This document shows, one piece after another, positions 13,203-22,594 of a stretch of 64,000 nt of DNA (positions are counted from its first letter, which is position 1; the number at the start of each line of letters is the position of its first letter). This DNA is from Bin87 sp965222895. GTDB taxonomy: Bacteria > Chloroflexota > Dehalococcoidia > Lucifugimonadales > UBA3495. The translations under genes and the position numbers were made by a program. The stretch spans positions 2,108,001 through 2,172,000 of the forward strand of contig CBDCVB010000002.1 in the NCBI GenBank assembly GCA_965222895.1. Reading direction: 5' to 3'. The notes under the pieces are model-generated. The model saw only the letters and a list, made by a program, of their open reading frames with translations, ran no database searches and was not told the origin of the DNA.

Positions 13203-16200
13203 CTAGTTCACCTCCATGGAGAAGAGGTCGTCATCGTCGCCTGGCAACCCCAGGCTTGGCTCTTCCTGTTCACCTTCCTCTTCGAGTTGAACGTTGAGGC
13301 CCAGGCTCTGCAACTCCTTCAACAGCACGTTGAACGATTCAGGGACACCGGGTTGGCTGATAGCATGGCCCTTCACAATGGATTCGTAAGTATTGACCCG
13401 ACCGGTAACGTCGTCGGATTTGATGGTGAGAACTTCCTGAAGGTTGTGGGCCGCGGAGTACGCCTCCAGCGCCCAAACCTCCATCTCGCCGAATCGCTGG
13501 CCGCCGAACTGGGCTTTGCCGCCCAGCGGTTGCTGCGTAATCATCGAGTACGGGCCCGTGGAACGAGCGTGGATCTTGTCTTCCACCAGGTGGATGAGTT
13601 TCAGCATATAGATGCTACCCACCGCCACCGGCTGGTCGAACGTTTCACCGGAACGCCCGTCGTGGAGCTGGAATTTGGCAAAGGTCGGCGGGGCGATCAA
13701 CCGCTCCCGATGCACGTCCAGCGCCATTTTGTGCATTTCCGGCAGGGACATCCCGTCCGGTTGCTCGCCGGCGACATCACGCAGCCACAGGTACAGGCAG
13801 GCCTTACGGGCTTGCCCCCTCTGGTTTTCGTCATACAACAATTCCGGATCATAGCCCTGGTCGCGCAACCAGGCATACACCCGGTCGAGGTCTACATTGC
13901 TTTCCGGTTCGGCGTCGGTGGCTCCAGCCTGTTGGGCGAACCACCACCGGGCCAGGGAGTCCTCAATGTTGTCGTCGTCGGCGCCTTCGAACACCGGCGT
14001 CAGCGCCTGGAAATTCAGGCTGCGCGCGGCCCAACCCAGGTGGCTTTCTAAAACCTGACCCAAGTTCATCCGCGAAGGCACGCCGATGGGATTCAGAATG
14101 ATGTCCACCGGAGTTCCGTCGGGCAGGAACGGCATATCTTCCTCGGGCAAAATGCGTGAAACCACGCCCTTGTTCCCGTGGCGTCCCGCCATTTTGTCGC
14201 CCACTGAGATTTTGCGTGTTTGGGCCACCCACACGCGAATCGCTTCATTCACGTCCGGAGGCAAATCGTCCTTGGCGGCTCGGCTCAGGGCTTTGACCGC
14301 TATGACCTTGCCCCGTTGACCGTGCGGAACCCGCAACGATGTGTCGCGGACATCCTTGGACTTCTCGCCGAAGATAGCCCGCAGCAGACGCTCTTCGGCA
14401 GTCATTTCAGTTTCACCCTTGGGGGTAACCTTTCCAACCAGGATGTCGCCCGGCCCGACATCCGCGCCAATGCGGATGACGCCGCGCTCGTCCAGGTCGC
14501 GCAGGTTGCCCTCCCCTACGTTCGGGATGTCCCGGGTGATTTCTTCGTCGCCCAGCTTGGTGGAGCGGCTTTCCACTTCGTACTTCTCAATGTGCACCGA
14601 GGTGAACTGGTCATCCTTCACCAGCCGTTCGCTGATGATGATGGCATCCTCGTAGTTGTAGCCCTCCCATGACATAAACGCGACCAGCACGTTCTGACCC
14701 AGGGCCAGTTCGCCGCCGTCGGTCGACGAGCTGTCGGCCAGCGTATCGCCAGCTCGCACCCGGTCGCCCTTCTGCACCAACGGGCGCTGGTTGAGGCAAG
14801 TGCCCTGATTCGTCCGTGCAAACTTGATCAACCGATGGGAATGGTCCACCCCGGCAGCGTCGGTAACCAGCACCTCGTGCCCGTTCACCGATGCCACCGA
14901 CCCTTCCACTCTCGACAGCAACACCTGCCCGCTATCCCGTGCCACCCGGCTTTCAATGCCGGTGCCCACAATCGGAGCCTGGGGTTGCAGCAACGGCACC
15001 GCCTGACGCTGCATATTGCACCCCATCAGGGCCCGGTTGGCGTCGTCGTGCTCCAGGAAAGGAATCAAGGCCGCTGAAACGCTCATAATCTGCAACGGCG
15101 AAACGTCGGCATATTCCACGGTGGTCGGCGAAGCCAGCCGGTAATTGTCCCCTTCCCGCACTTCCACCTGTTCCTGGGTAAACTGATTCAACCCATCGAA
15201 GTCGGAGTTGGCCTGGGCAATCCGGAATTTCTCTTCCATGTCGGCAGTCAGGTACTGAATGCTTTCGGGCCGGGTATCGACAAACGGGATCACGTCAATT
15301 ACCGTGTCGCCGGACAGGCGGCGCAGGCGGCGCACGTGCTCCTCGGAAATGACCTCCCCGGCGGCCACAATCACCTCGCCTTTGCGAGTCTTTACGTCAA
15401 CCGACACTTCGTGGCCCAGCAGGTCGAAATACCCGGGGAACCCGGGTTCGCGGCAATCGCCCAGCCACAGCTGCTTGATGACCGGCCAGTAGGGGGTTTC
15501 AATGAAGCCCAGCCGGTCGATGCGCGCATAGGCCGCCAGGCTGCTCAACAATCCAATGTTCGCGCCTTCCGGTGTCTCAATGGGGCAGATGCGCCCGTAG
15601 TGCGAGGCGTGAACGTCGCGCACGTCGAAACCCGCGCGCTCCCGAGTCAGGCCGCCCCGACCCAACGCCGACAGTCGGCGCTTGTGCGTCAGTTCGGCCA
15701 GCGGGTTGGTTTGGTCCATAAACTGGGACAGCTTGTCCCCGCCGAAGAATTCACGAATGGCGCCCGTAACGGGACGCACGTTGACCAACTTGGCGGGCAC
15801 TGCGTCTTCCGGCTTTTCCAGCCGTCCCACCCGGTCCTGGAACATCCGGTGCATCCGCAGCAGGCCAATACGAACCTGGTCGCGCATGAGTTCACCGGCG
15901 ACGCGCACGCGGCGGTTCCCCAGGTGGTCAATGTTGTCGCGTGGCTCCAGGTTTTCGGTATGGTGCTTGATGAGTTCCCGCAGCGTGTCGATGATGTCGT
16001 TCAAATCCAACACCCGGCGCTCCGGCAGCTCAATGCCAGGCAGGTTGAACCTCACCCGGTGCATATTGCCGTTGGGCCCGGTATTCACCTCGGTAACCAC
16101 ACCCACAATGCGAGAGGCGCGGGCGCGGATCGGGGTCAATTCCCATGACTGCAACGGCCCTTGCGTCGCCCGTTCGGCATAGATAAGCTGGCCAGCCTCA

Positions 16201-17735
16201 ACGATGCTGTGCTCAGCGCGGAAGCGATTTTTCACAATCGTGATTTCGCCGCAGGTTATGGCGTCGTCAGCAACCACGCCCGCCAGCAGCGGATTGACGG
16301 AGATGGCAACCGGATCACCCAACGTCTCGGTAACCTGAACCTGAACCTTGACCGCCAGAGATTCCTCGGACGACCCCTCGGCTTGCGACAACAGCGTCGC
16401 CGAGTTGGCAGCATCCGAAGACCACAGGTTGACCGTCCGCTCGTCATCACCGGGAGCAAACAGCTCGACGGGTTCGATGCGGCGATCCGCCCGGCGGGTC
16501 AGGTAGCCAAAGATGATGAGTGCGTCCAGATCCCGGTCCGACAGGATGCGGTACTCGTGGCCGGACGCCGCAAAAATCTCGGTGGCCGTGGTTCCGTCAC
16601 CGGACTTTGCGTGCTGCTCCCGCACGAATTCCAGCGCCAGTTTCTGGGCATCGGTCAGAATCTGAGACTCGGAACGACCCAGCCTCTGGTCAACCTTGAT
16701 GCGACCAACCTCACCCAAATCAAACCGCCGTCCATCGAAGAAGTGGTTCATGATGAACGTGCAAGCGCCATCCACCTGGACGGCCGGTTCGCCGGGCCGC
16801 AGCCACTTGTAGAGGTTGCGCTGCGCCAGGCCAATGCGATACGCCTGTTCCTGCACAAACTCGCGCTCAGGGTGAATGCGATCCCACAAAGACCGCAATT
16901 CCTCTTCCTTGGGGTTGTAATCCCGGTCCTCGGCCGGCTGGATCCCGGCGACAAACGGCCGGCATTCGCCCGGGTCCAGGTCGGCAAACAATGCCAGCAT
17001 CTCTTCGGCGCTCACTACTCCCAGCGCGTGCAAGAAGTTTGACACGCTCATGCGGCGCTTGCGGTCTACGCTGACGCTGACGGCCTCCGGTTGGTTGCGC
17101 CGACGCGCGTAGTAGTGGGTCCAGGTGGACAGCTCAATGCGAGCGCCCCGGCTGGCCGAGATACGTCCCTTGTAGTACCAATTCTCAATCTTCCCGCACT
17201 CCGGACACGGCGGGTCTTGCGAAGGTTCGCGCTCGTAATAAACGCTGGGCGCACGCTGGAGTTGACTCACCAGCACCCGCTCGGCTCCATTGATGATGAA
17301 AGTGCCGGTATCGGTCATCATCGGCACATCGCCGAAGAAAATATCGGATTGTGTTACCTCGCCGGTTTCCTGGTCCCGCAACTGCGCCTGCACGTATAGC
17401 GGTTGCGAAAAAGTGATCTCCCGTTCGCGGCACTCTTCCGGGCTAAACTGCGGCGGGTCAAACCAGTGATCCAGAAAGTACAGCTCGAACCGCTCCGCGC
17501 GACGCGACGCCTCGCCATTCGCAAACCGTCGGGTGATACCCGCCACGATGGGCGAGCAGTCTTTAAACGTCTCGGCAAGCCCTTTGGTCTTGAACCAGTC
17601 AAAAGATTCCAGTTGGCTGCGGATCAGATTGGGAACTTCGAGCACATTGGCGATGCTCGACTCTGAATAAGTCTTCACATCGCGGGCGGTTAAGCCGCGG
17701 TCGTTGCGGCCCTGGCGTTTTCGGGTCAATACCAT
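13203..17735 (-). CDS. rpoB: RNA polymerase beta subunit
   Basis: Second catalytic subunit of RNA polymerase, 1510 residues. The rifampicin-binding cluster is recognisable (GGDKLSQFMDQTNPLAELTH then KRRLSALGRGGLTRERAGF) and keeps the Asp, His and Ser residues associated with sensitivity. The position after SALG is Arg where E. coli has Pro. Other landmarks are GYNYEDAIIISE, GDKMAGRHGNKG and the C-terminal GKAQFGGQRFGEMEVWALEAYSAA, split here as two adjacent blocks. A single CPECGK pair sits in the N-terminal lobe. The ATG at 17735 is chosen because AGGAG lies 8-10 bases upstream and the protein then begins MVLTRKRQG. The open frame reaches 17819 but those residues are not family-like. It is co-transcribed with rpoC; rplL and rplJ are not upstream. 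Confidence 0.98.
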   Translation of the reverse strand: MVLTRKRQGRNDRGLTARDVKTYSESSIANVLEVPNLIRSQLESFDWFKTKGLAETFKDCSPIVAGITRRFANGEASRRAERFELYFLDHWFDPPQFSPEECREREITFSQPLYVQAQLRDQETGEVTQSDIFFGDVPMMTDTGTFIINGAERVLVSQLQRAPSVYYEREPSQDPPCPECGKIENWYYKGRISASRGARIELSTWTHYYARRRNQPEAVSVSVDRKRRMSVSNFLHALGVVSAEEMLALFADLDPGECRPFVAGIQPAEDRDYNPKEEELRSLWDRIHPEREFVQEQAYRIGLAQRNLYKWLRPGEPAVQVDGACTFIMNHFFDGRRFDLGEVGRIKVDQRLGRSESQILTDAQKLALEFVREQHAKSGDGTTATEIFAASGHEYRILSDRDLDALIIFGYLTRRADRRIEPVELFAPGDDERTVNLWSSDAANSATLLSQAEGSSEESLAVKVQVQVTETLGDPVAISVNPLLAGVVADDAITCGEITIVKNRFRAEHSIVEAGQLIYAERATQGPLQSWELTPIRARASRIVGVVTEVNTGPNGNMHRVRFNLPGIELPERRVLDLNDIIDTLRELIKHHTENLEPRDNIDHLGNRRVRVAGELMRDQVRIGLLRMHRMFQDRVGRLEKPEDAVPAKLVNVRPVTGAIREFFGGDKLSQFMDQTNPLAELTHKRRLSALGRGGLTRERAGFDVRDVHASHYGRICPIETPEGANIGLLSSLAAYARIDRLGFIETPYWPVIKQLWLGDCREPGFPGYFDLLGHEVSVDVKTRKGEVIVAAGEVISEEHVRRLRRLSGDTVIDVIPFVDTRPESIQYLTADMEEKFRIAQANSDFDGLNQFTQEQVEVREGDNYRLASPTTVEYADVSPLQIMSVSAALIPFLEHDDANRALMGCNMQRQAVPLLQPQAPIVGTGIESRVARDSGQVLLSRVEGSVASVNGHEVLVTDAAGVDHSHRLIKFARTNQGTCLNQRPLVQKGDRVRAGDTLADSSSTDGGELALGQNVLVAFMSWEGYNYEDAIIISERLVKDDQFTSVHIEKYEVESRSTKLGDEEITRDIPNVGEGNLRDLDERGVIRIGADVGPGDILVGKVTPKGETEMTAEERLLRAIFGEKSKDVRDTSLRVPHGQRGKVIAVKALSRAAKDDLPPDVNEAIRVWVAQTRKISVGDKMAGRHGNKGVVSRILPEEDMPFLPDGTPVDIILNPIGVPSRMNLGQVLESHLGWAARSLNFQALTPVFEGADDDNIEDSLARWWFAQQAGATDAEPESNVDLDRVYAWLRDQGYDPELLYDENQRGQARKACLYLWLRDVAGEQPDGMSLPEMHKMALDVHRERLIAPPTFAKFQLHDGRSGETFDQPVAVGSIYMLKLIHLVEDKIHARSTGPYSMITQQPLGGKAQFGGQRFGEMEVWALEAYSAAHNLQEVLTIKSDDVTGRVNTYESIVKGHAISQPGVPESFNVLLKELQSLGLNVQLEEEGEQEEPSLGLPGDDDDLFSMEVN

Positions 17736-17929
17736 AAATACAACACTCCTAACACGGTTCAGGGTTGGGGTGTAAACGACGCGAAAGCCTGCCCCTCCGC
17801 TCGCAACGCAAAGACACAAAAACCCGGCCCGCCGACAACAGCAAGCCGAGAAAGTGGGTTAATCAGAGACGAGGGTGCAGGCGATAATTCTGGGCAATAG
17901 CAATTAGCTGCAAAATTAACATTGATAAT
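17736..17929 (-). promoter_or_regulatory. Long untranslated leader of rpoBC
   Basis: About 190 bases lie between the predicted transcription start and the rpoB start codon. No open frame with a ribosome site and no classic L10/L12 leader genes are present. It could hold a regulatory structure, but I see no clear intrinsic terminator in it. Confidence 0.4.
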
Positions 17930-17935
17930 GTTCAA

Positions 17936-17965
17936 ATTATACCTGCGCCAAGCCCTTTTTGTCAA
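17936..17965 (-). promoter_or_regulatory. Consensus sigma-70 promoter of rpoBC
   Basis: On the minus strand a perfect -35 TTGACA (17965-17960) is followed after 18 bases by a perfect -10 TATAAT (17941-17936). It faces rpoB, and transcription should start near 17929. Confidence 0.85.
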
Positions 17966-18044
17966 CTTGACCCGGTGGCTCCAGACAAGGCTTATCAATT
18001 ATCCGCCCAGAAGAGAGTTCCTCCTCGCCCTGAACCCGTCGAAC

Positions 18045-19460
18045 CTAACCGCCTCCGCCCCGCACTTCCAGGCTGGGTTTGGTCATCTCTTCCGGATTCA
18101 GCAATACGTCCAGCTCCGCCTCGGTCAGGGACGTGTCGAGCCGAGCCACATCGCGAATAGTCTGGCCGGTTTCCGCCGCTTTCTTGGCAATCCCAGCCGC
18201 CGCGTCGTACCCGATTGACGGAGCCAGCGCCGTGCCCAGCATCAACCCCTTCTCAACCATTGCCGGGCCGGTGTCGGTTGCTGTGATGCCCGCCACGCAC
18301 TGGTCGGCGAAGTTGCGCGCCGACGCCGCCAGCAACGCCACCGATTGCAGCAGGTTGTACGCCGCCACCGGCATCATCGTGTTCAACTCGAAGTAGCCGC
18401 CCGCTCCGGCCAGGGCGACGGTCGCATCGTTCCCCACCACATGGGCCGCCACCTGGATTACCGACTCGGCAATCACCGGGTTCACCTTGCCCGGCATGAT
18501 GCTGCTGCCCGGTTGCACTTCGGGCAAGTTTATTTCGCCCAGGCCGGCCCGGGGCCCGCAGCCCAGAAACCGAATGTCATTGGCTATCTTATGCAGGCTG
18601 ATGGCCACCGTCTTCAGTTGACCGCTGGCTTCCACAATGCCGTCCAGCGAAGCCTGCGCCTGGAAGTGGTTGCCCGTCTCCCTAATGTCCACACCGGCCA
18701 TCTCACTCAGGCGGGCGCAGGTACGGGCCGAGAACTCCGGGTGCGTATTGACGCCGGTTCCAACTGCGGTCCCGCCCAGAGCCACCTCTGCCAGCGCATC
18801 CTGAGCACGCTGCACTCGCGCAATGCTGTAGCTGGCCTGGCCGGCGTACCCGCTGAATTCCTGACCCAACCGCACCGGAGTCGCATCTTGCAGGTGGGTC
18901 CGTCCGGTTTTCACGATCGGCCAGAACTCGTCGGATTTGGCCTGCAACGCAACGCGCAACCGTTCCAGAGCCGGCAACAGATCTTCCTTGAAACCCAAAA
19001 GCGCCGCCAGATGAATCGCCGTCGGTACGACGTCGTTGGACGACTGCCCCAGATTCACATTGTCGTTGGGATGCACCAAACGCGATCCCAGGTCGCCTCC
19101 CATGATTTGCGACGCTCGGTTCGCTATCACCTCATTCGCGTTGGTATTGGTGGAAGTGCCGGACCCGGTCTGAAAAATATCCAGCACGAAATGGTCGTCG
19201 TGTTTGCCGTCAATCACTTCCTGCGCCGCCACCACGATGGCATCGCCAATCGCCCCGTCCATGATGCCCATGTCCATGTACGTCTGCGCCGCCGCCATCT
19301 TAATCAGACCCAACGCCCTGATGAATTGCCGGGGGAATCGCAGGTCGCTGATGGGGAAATTGAGCACGGCTCGCATCGTTGATGCGCCGTAGAGTGCATC
19401 CGCCGGAACCTGCATTTCGCCCATGGAATCACGTTCGATTCGCGTGCTGTTGGTGGTCAT
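18045..19460 (-). CDS. fumC: Fumarate hydratase, class II
   Basis: Oxygen-stable, iron-free fumarase interconverting fumarate and malate in the TCA cycle, 471 residues. The superfamily signature GSSIMPGKVNPV is present, as are the upstream QTGSGTSTNTNANEV and GRTHLQDATPV active-site segments and the conserved SSNDVVPTA. These fit fumarase better than aspartase or argininosuccinate lyase, though aspartase cannot be fully excluded by eye. The ATG at 19460 (MTTNSTRIERDSMG) is preferred to the upstream ATG at 19529 because the protein then starts as in homologues. It stands alone, with a 200-base gap to the next gene. Confidence 0.93.
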   Translation of the reverse strand: MTTNSTRIERDSMGEMQVPADALYGASTMRAVLNFPISDLRFPRQFIRALGLIKMAAAQTYMDMGIMDGAIGDAIVVAAQEVIDGKHDDHFVLDIFQTGSGTSTNTNANEVIANRASQIMGGDLGSRLVHPNDNVNLGQSSNDVVPTAIHLAALLGFKEDLLPALERLRVALQAKSDEFWPIVKTGRTHLQDATPVRLGQEFSGYAGQASYSIARVQRAQDALAEVALGGTAVGTGVNTHPEFSARTCARLSEMAGVDIRETGNHFQAQASLDGIVEASGQLKTVAISLHKIANDIRFLGCGPRAGLGEINLPEVQPGSSIMPGKVNPVIAESVIQVAAHVVGNDATVALAGAGGYFELNTMMPVAAYNLLQSVALLAASARNFADQCVAGITATDTGPAMVEKGLMLGTALAPSIGYDAAAGIAKKAAETGQTIRDVARLDTSLTEAELDVLLNPEEMTKPSLEVRGGGG

Positions 19461-19683
19461 GTTTTCGCTGTCCTTATTTGCTTCAGAGTCCAAGACCGCG
19501 GTTGGCCGTGCGCGGTTGGTCCTGCGCATTTGGTAGTGTGGCTGAGGCTATCCGTGGAACCGGAATCGCCGGAGCGAATTGCGTTTCAATTTTATCACCG
19601 GGTTGTCCCCTGAAAAACGCGCCATCCGCCTTTTCCGTTGCTCTCCTGCCGTTAGTTGCCTTTCTGCCGTTACTTGCCTTCCG
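19461..19683. other. Intergenic stretch with a short degenerate repeat
   Basis: No gene seen. The sequence from about 19632 to 19690 repeats a pyrimidine-rich unit related to TGCCGTTA(G/C)TTGCCTT and runs into the last codons of the GMC oxidoreductase gene. No terminator is evident. Confidence 0.4.
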
Positions 19684-21234
19684 TTACTTCCCTTCCTTGA
19701 TGAATTCAGCCACCCGCTCGGCAATCATGATGGTCGTAGCATTGGTATTGGCGCGAATCACATCCGGCATCACCGAGGCATCTACCACGCGCAGGTTTTC
19801 CATGCCGTAGACCCGGCAATACTGGTCCACCACCGCGTCCAGGTCGGAACCAGGGCCCATTTTGCAGGTGCCCGACGAGTGGTGTTGCGTGTACGCGTTG
19901 CGCAGCAGCCACTGATCCAGCGCGGCTTCCGAAGCCAATTCTTCGTCGGTGGGGGACAGCCGCTCGGCGACAAACTCCCGGAACCCGGGCTGCTCTGCGA
20001 TTTCCAGACCAAGCCGCACCGCCGCCCGCAACCGCTGCCGGTCAACCGGGTCAGACAGGTAGTCGTAGAATAATTCGGGCTGCACGTGCGGGTCGGTAGA
20101 TGCCAGGCGCAAGCGGCCGGCGGTCGTGGCGTTTTGCAGCGCCGCGCTAAACCCAAAGTGGAAATCGTCCGAATCAATCTGGACGCTGGCCGGCCGGTGC
20201 TCGCTGGTCATCAGAATGGGCGCCAGCTGAATATCGCCCCTGGTGCCCGTCCCCGGCGGACTGAAACGCAGCCCCACCTGGATGCTCGGCGCATCGAGAT
20301 CGGGCGGGTCGCCGACGCCCCGAAACAGACTGAACACTGCCGGATGGTCGCGCAGGTTTTCGCCGACGCCCGGAGATTCGTGAACCAACGGTATACCCAT
20401 CTCCCGCAAATGGTCGGCCGGGCCCACCCCGGACAGCATCAGGATTTGCGGAGATGCTATCGCCCCGCCGCTGAGGATAATCTGCTCGCCGAATATCGTG
20501 AAACTTTCTCCATTGCTTTCCGCTTCCACACCAATCGCTTGCTTGCCTTCAAACAGAATGCGCCGCACCACCACGCTACCTCGCACCGTCAGATTCAGGC
20601 GGTGACGCGACATCGACAGGTAGGTTAGTGACGTGCTCATCCGCACGCCATCAATGTTATTCAGCGGACGCGCCGCAACGCCGTTGGAATCCGGGTGATT
20701 CTGGTCCGCGTCTTCCGGAAACCCCAACTCCCGGCACGAATCGTAAAACGCCGCTGCCACCGGCAGCCATTCCTCTCGCTTGTAACGCCGCACCGGTATC
20801 GGGCCGCTGTTGCCGTGAAAATCGTCGCCTCCAAAATCCAGGTCGTTTTCCAGCCGCCGGAAGTAGGGCAACACCTTGGTAAACGACCACTCGTCGTTGC
20901 CCCAAATCGCCCAGTTGTCGTAGTCCTCCGGCACTCCCCTGAACAATACCTGCCCGTTGATGCTGCTGGAACCGCCCATCGCCTTGCCCCTTGGAATGAT
21001 GATCGGCTCCTCCTGCTGGGGCGTTCCCTTCGCTGTGTATCCCCAGTTGTGCGGGCCGTAAGCGGAGCGCCACACGTTGTTGCCGTTTTTGAGGTCAACG
21101 GGCAGTTGATCGAAATCCGGATAGTCCGGGCCCGCTTCCAGCAGTAGCACGGAAACGTCGGCATCCTCGGTCAGCCGGGACGCCAGCGTGCATCCGGCGG
21201 AACCGCCGCCAACGATGATGTAATCGTAATTCAT
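19684..21234 (-). CDS. GMC-family FAD oxidoreductase (choline dehydrogenase-like)
   Basis: A 516-residue flavoprotein of the glucose-methanol-choline family. The FAD-binding motif IIVGGGSAGC is at the extreme N-terminus, followed by the GMC signatures around PRGKAMGGSSSINGQV and SGGAIASPQILMLSG. The C-terminal active-site region has QHHSSGTCKMGP and NTNATTIMIAE. The ATG at 21234 is chosen because it gives the usual family start and has a GGGGAAGG ribosome site. The frame continues upstream without a stop to an ATG at 21441, adding 69 residues that look like the N-terminal part of a toxin-antitoxin antidote, so a fused product is possible. The alcohol substrate is unknown. Confidence 0.9.
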   Translation of the reverse strand: MNYDYIIVGGGSAGCTLASRLTEDADVSVLLLEAGPDYPDFDQLPVDLKNGNNVWRSAYGPHNWGYTAKGTPQQEEPIIIPRGKAMGGSSSINGQVLFRGVPEDYDNWAIWGNDEWSFTKVLPYFRRLENDLDFGGDDFHGNSGPIPVRRYKREEWLPVAAAFYDSCRELGFPEDADQNHPDSNGVAARPLNNIDGVRMSTSLTYLSMSRHRLNLTVRGSVVVRRILFEGKQAIGVEAESNGESFTIFGEQIILSGGAIASPQILMLSGVGPADHLREMGIPLVHESPGVGENLRDHPAVFSLFRGVGDPPDLDAPSIQVGLRFSPPGTGTRGDIQLAPILMTSEHRPASVQIDSDDFHFGFSAALQNATTAGRLRLASTDPHVQPELFYDYLSDPVDRQRLRAAVRLGLEIAEQPGFREFVAERLSPTDEELASEAALDQWLLRNAYTQHHSSGTCKMGPGSDLDAVVDQYCRVYGMENLRVVDASVMPDVIRANTNATTIMIAERVAEFIKEGK

Positions 21235-21441
21235 TCGGCCTTCCCCTACTGTGAGTCGCTGTAATTCGCTGATTTCCTGGTCGGTATAATCCATCCGATG
21301 AAGAATCCGGTATGCGATTCTGATGTCTTCCGCATTGCCGCTTACCAAGTAGTCTAATGCAGTTCCGTACTGCAATTCTCTCAAATCCGCACTGCGGCGA
21401 TAATGTTGGCGCATAGCAGTTTCGTGGTCAAGCAAAGGCAT
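21235..21441 (-). CDS. Antitoxin-like segment, open in frame into the GMC oxidoreductase
   Basis: Sixty-nine codons from the ATG at 21441 that have no stop before the GMC coding region. The peptide (MPLLDHETAMRQHYRRSADL ... YRILHRMDYTDQEISELQ) resembles the N-terminal, toxin-facing part of HigA-type addiction antidotes (family pattern: a start with MxLT, then a short helix-rich segment with LLxGD and LRxxINATxGFExLA). The helix-turn-helix half found in those proteins is absent. It starts 4 bases after the toxin stop and has its own GGGAGTGA ribosome site, so expression with the toxin is expected. Antitoxin activity is inference from position and weak similarity. Confidence 0.5.
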
Positions 21442-21445
21442 AATT

Positions 21446-21766
21446 TCACTCCCGGTATTCCGCCAGATAGCCTTTCGCGCGTTCAATATCCCGGATCTGG
21501 TCTTCCTTTTTCCCGCCCCAAAAGATGATAATCCGGTTACTTTCCTGAATAAGGCAAATCCGCCACCCGCCGTGAGAATGAAACCGACTTTCCCTTAGTC
21601 CATTACCGTGTCGAATGGGTGGGCAACCTCCCAGATGTTCATTTTCCGCCATGCGGTCCAGTGTACCGACAATATAGCTTTGCACGGTTGCATCAAGGCT
21701 GCCGAACCAATCGTCATACGGGCTCTTTCCGTTTACTCTGGCATAGTAATGAATCTCCCATGCCAT
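21446..21766 (-). CDS. RelE/HigB-like toxin (Gp49-type addiction killer)
   Basis: A 106-residue basic protein. The pattern NGLRESRFHSHGGWRICLIQ, then a hydrophobic strand IIIFWGGKK and IRDIERAKGYLAEY, is that of the phage-derived Gp49/HigB branch of the RelE/ParE superfamily, whose members cleave mRNA at the ribosome. In the two-gene modules of this branch the toxin comes first and the antitoxin follows directly, as seen here. No ribosome site precedes the ATG at 21766. It lies 32 bases after the stop of the gene at 21799. Confidence 0.75.
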   Translation of the reverse strand: MAWEIHYYARVNGKSPYDDWFGSLDATVQSYIVGTLDRMAENEHLGGCPPIRHGNGLRESRFHSHGGWRICLIQESNRIIIFWGGKKEDQIRDIERAKGYLAEYRE

Positions 21767-21798
21767 GGGTTATTCACAGTATGCAATGCTGCAACCCA

Positions 21799-22185
21799 TC
21801 ACAGCTCGCAGCTATCCAGCAAACAGTTGTAAAAGTCCACATCGTCAATGTCGTCCAGGGTTTCATCATGCGTCTGCGCCAGGTGCCGCATGATTCTGGG
21901 CGTGTTCATTGGCACCAGCAACGCGGTCGCGTTAATGCTGATAATGCCAATCATCGGGTGGGCCTGGAACCTGCCGAACGCTTGCGATTGCTGTTCGCAG
22001 CGCAGGCACCGCACCGTAATCTCCATGTCCCGTGCGTCGTAAATGAGGCGCACCAGCGGCGAGCCATTGAGCCGCGTATCATAAACCAGACCGTTGCCAA
22101 ACTGGTCGGCTCCCACGTGTTCCACCTCCAGGCTGTTGGCCCAACCCTCCGGCGGAAATATCACGCGGTTGCTTTCTTTAGGCAT
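21799..22185 (-). CDS. Hypothetical protein
   Basis: A 128-residue protein that I do not recognise. It starts MPKESNRVIFPPEGW after a good ribosome site (GAGGTGG) and ends in an acidic stretch (DETLDDIDDVDFYNCLLDSCEL). One CxxC pair (CLRCEQQ) is present and there are no membrane segments. The frame is open upstream to 22374, but the extension is basic and low quality. The gene precedes the toxin gene with 32 bases between them and might be part of the same transcript. Confidence 0.6.
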   Translation of the reverse strand: MPKESNRVIFPPEGWANSLEVEHVGADQFGNGLVYDTRLNGSPLVRLIYDARDMEITVRCLRCEQQSQAFGRFQAHPMIGIISINATALLVPMNTPRIMRHLAQTHDETLDDIDDVDFYNCLLDSCEL

Positions 22186-22331
22186 AATGCCCACCTCGCA
22201 TTGTCTGTTGGCGGAAGCGTGTCTGATTCTACCGCATTGCCGACGTATGCAAAACCGTGCGCCAGTCGGAGGCAAACACGTGATCGGCAGCCAACTTCGC
22301 CAACGTTGACACATTCGTAGCCCCATTTCAC

Positions 22332-22498
22332 TCACGCGTACCTGCTTAGCCAAACCAAACTGGCCTGCTGTCATTGCGAGGAGCGTAGCGACGTGGCAAT
22401 CTCGTTGAGGTTGAGCGCACGTTTGCGCACCACCATTGCTACGGCGACGAGATTGCTACGCTGCGCTCGCAATGACAGACTAAAGCAGGTACGCGTGA
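22332..22498. repeat. MITE-like nested inverted repeat
   Basis: An element of about 167 bp with perfect 16-bp outer inverted repeats (TCACGCGTACCTGCTT at 22332-22347 and its complement at 22483-22498). A perfect 13-bp inner pair (CTGTCATTGCGAG at 22368-22380 and its complement at 22466-22478) is followed by further imperfect pairing. It has no coding capacity. It could fold as one long hairpin and resembles non-autonomous or REP-type elements carrying the CATTGCGAG core. Confidence 0.75.
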
Positions 22499-22594
22499 AC
22501 CCCTCCCGTAGTTGCCCTGCCGCCTGCAGTATGGCAACATTGCCCGGACTAACCCGCAACCCACCCAACCGGCAACCCACCAAGGAGTCCCCAG

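Noticed and set aside
16161..17042. 293-residue plus-strand frame within rpoB
   Set aside because: Antisense shadow, no ribosome site, no family features.
18045..19460. Aspartate ammonia-lyase as alternative to fumarase
   Set aside because: Shared superfamily motifs do not exclude it, but overall blocks and start resemble class II fumarase more.
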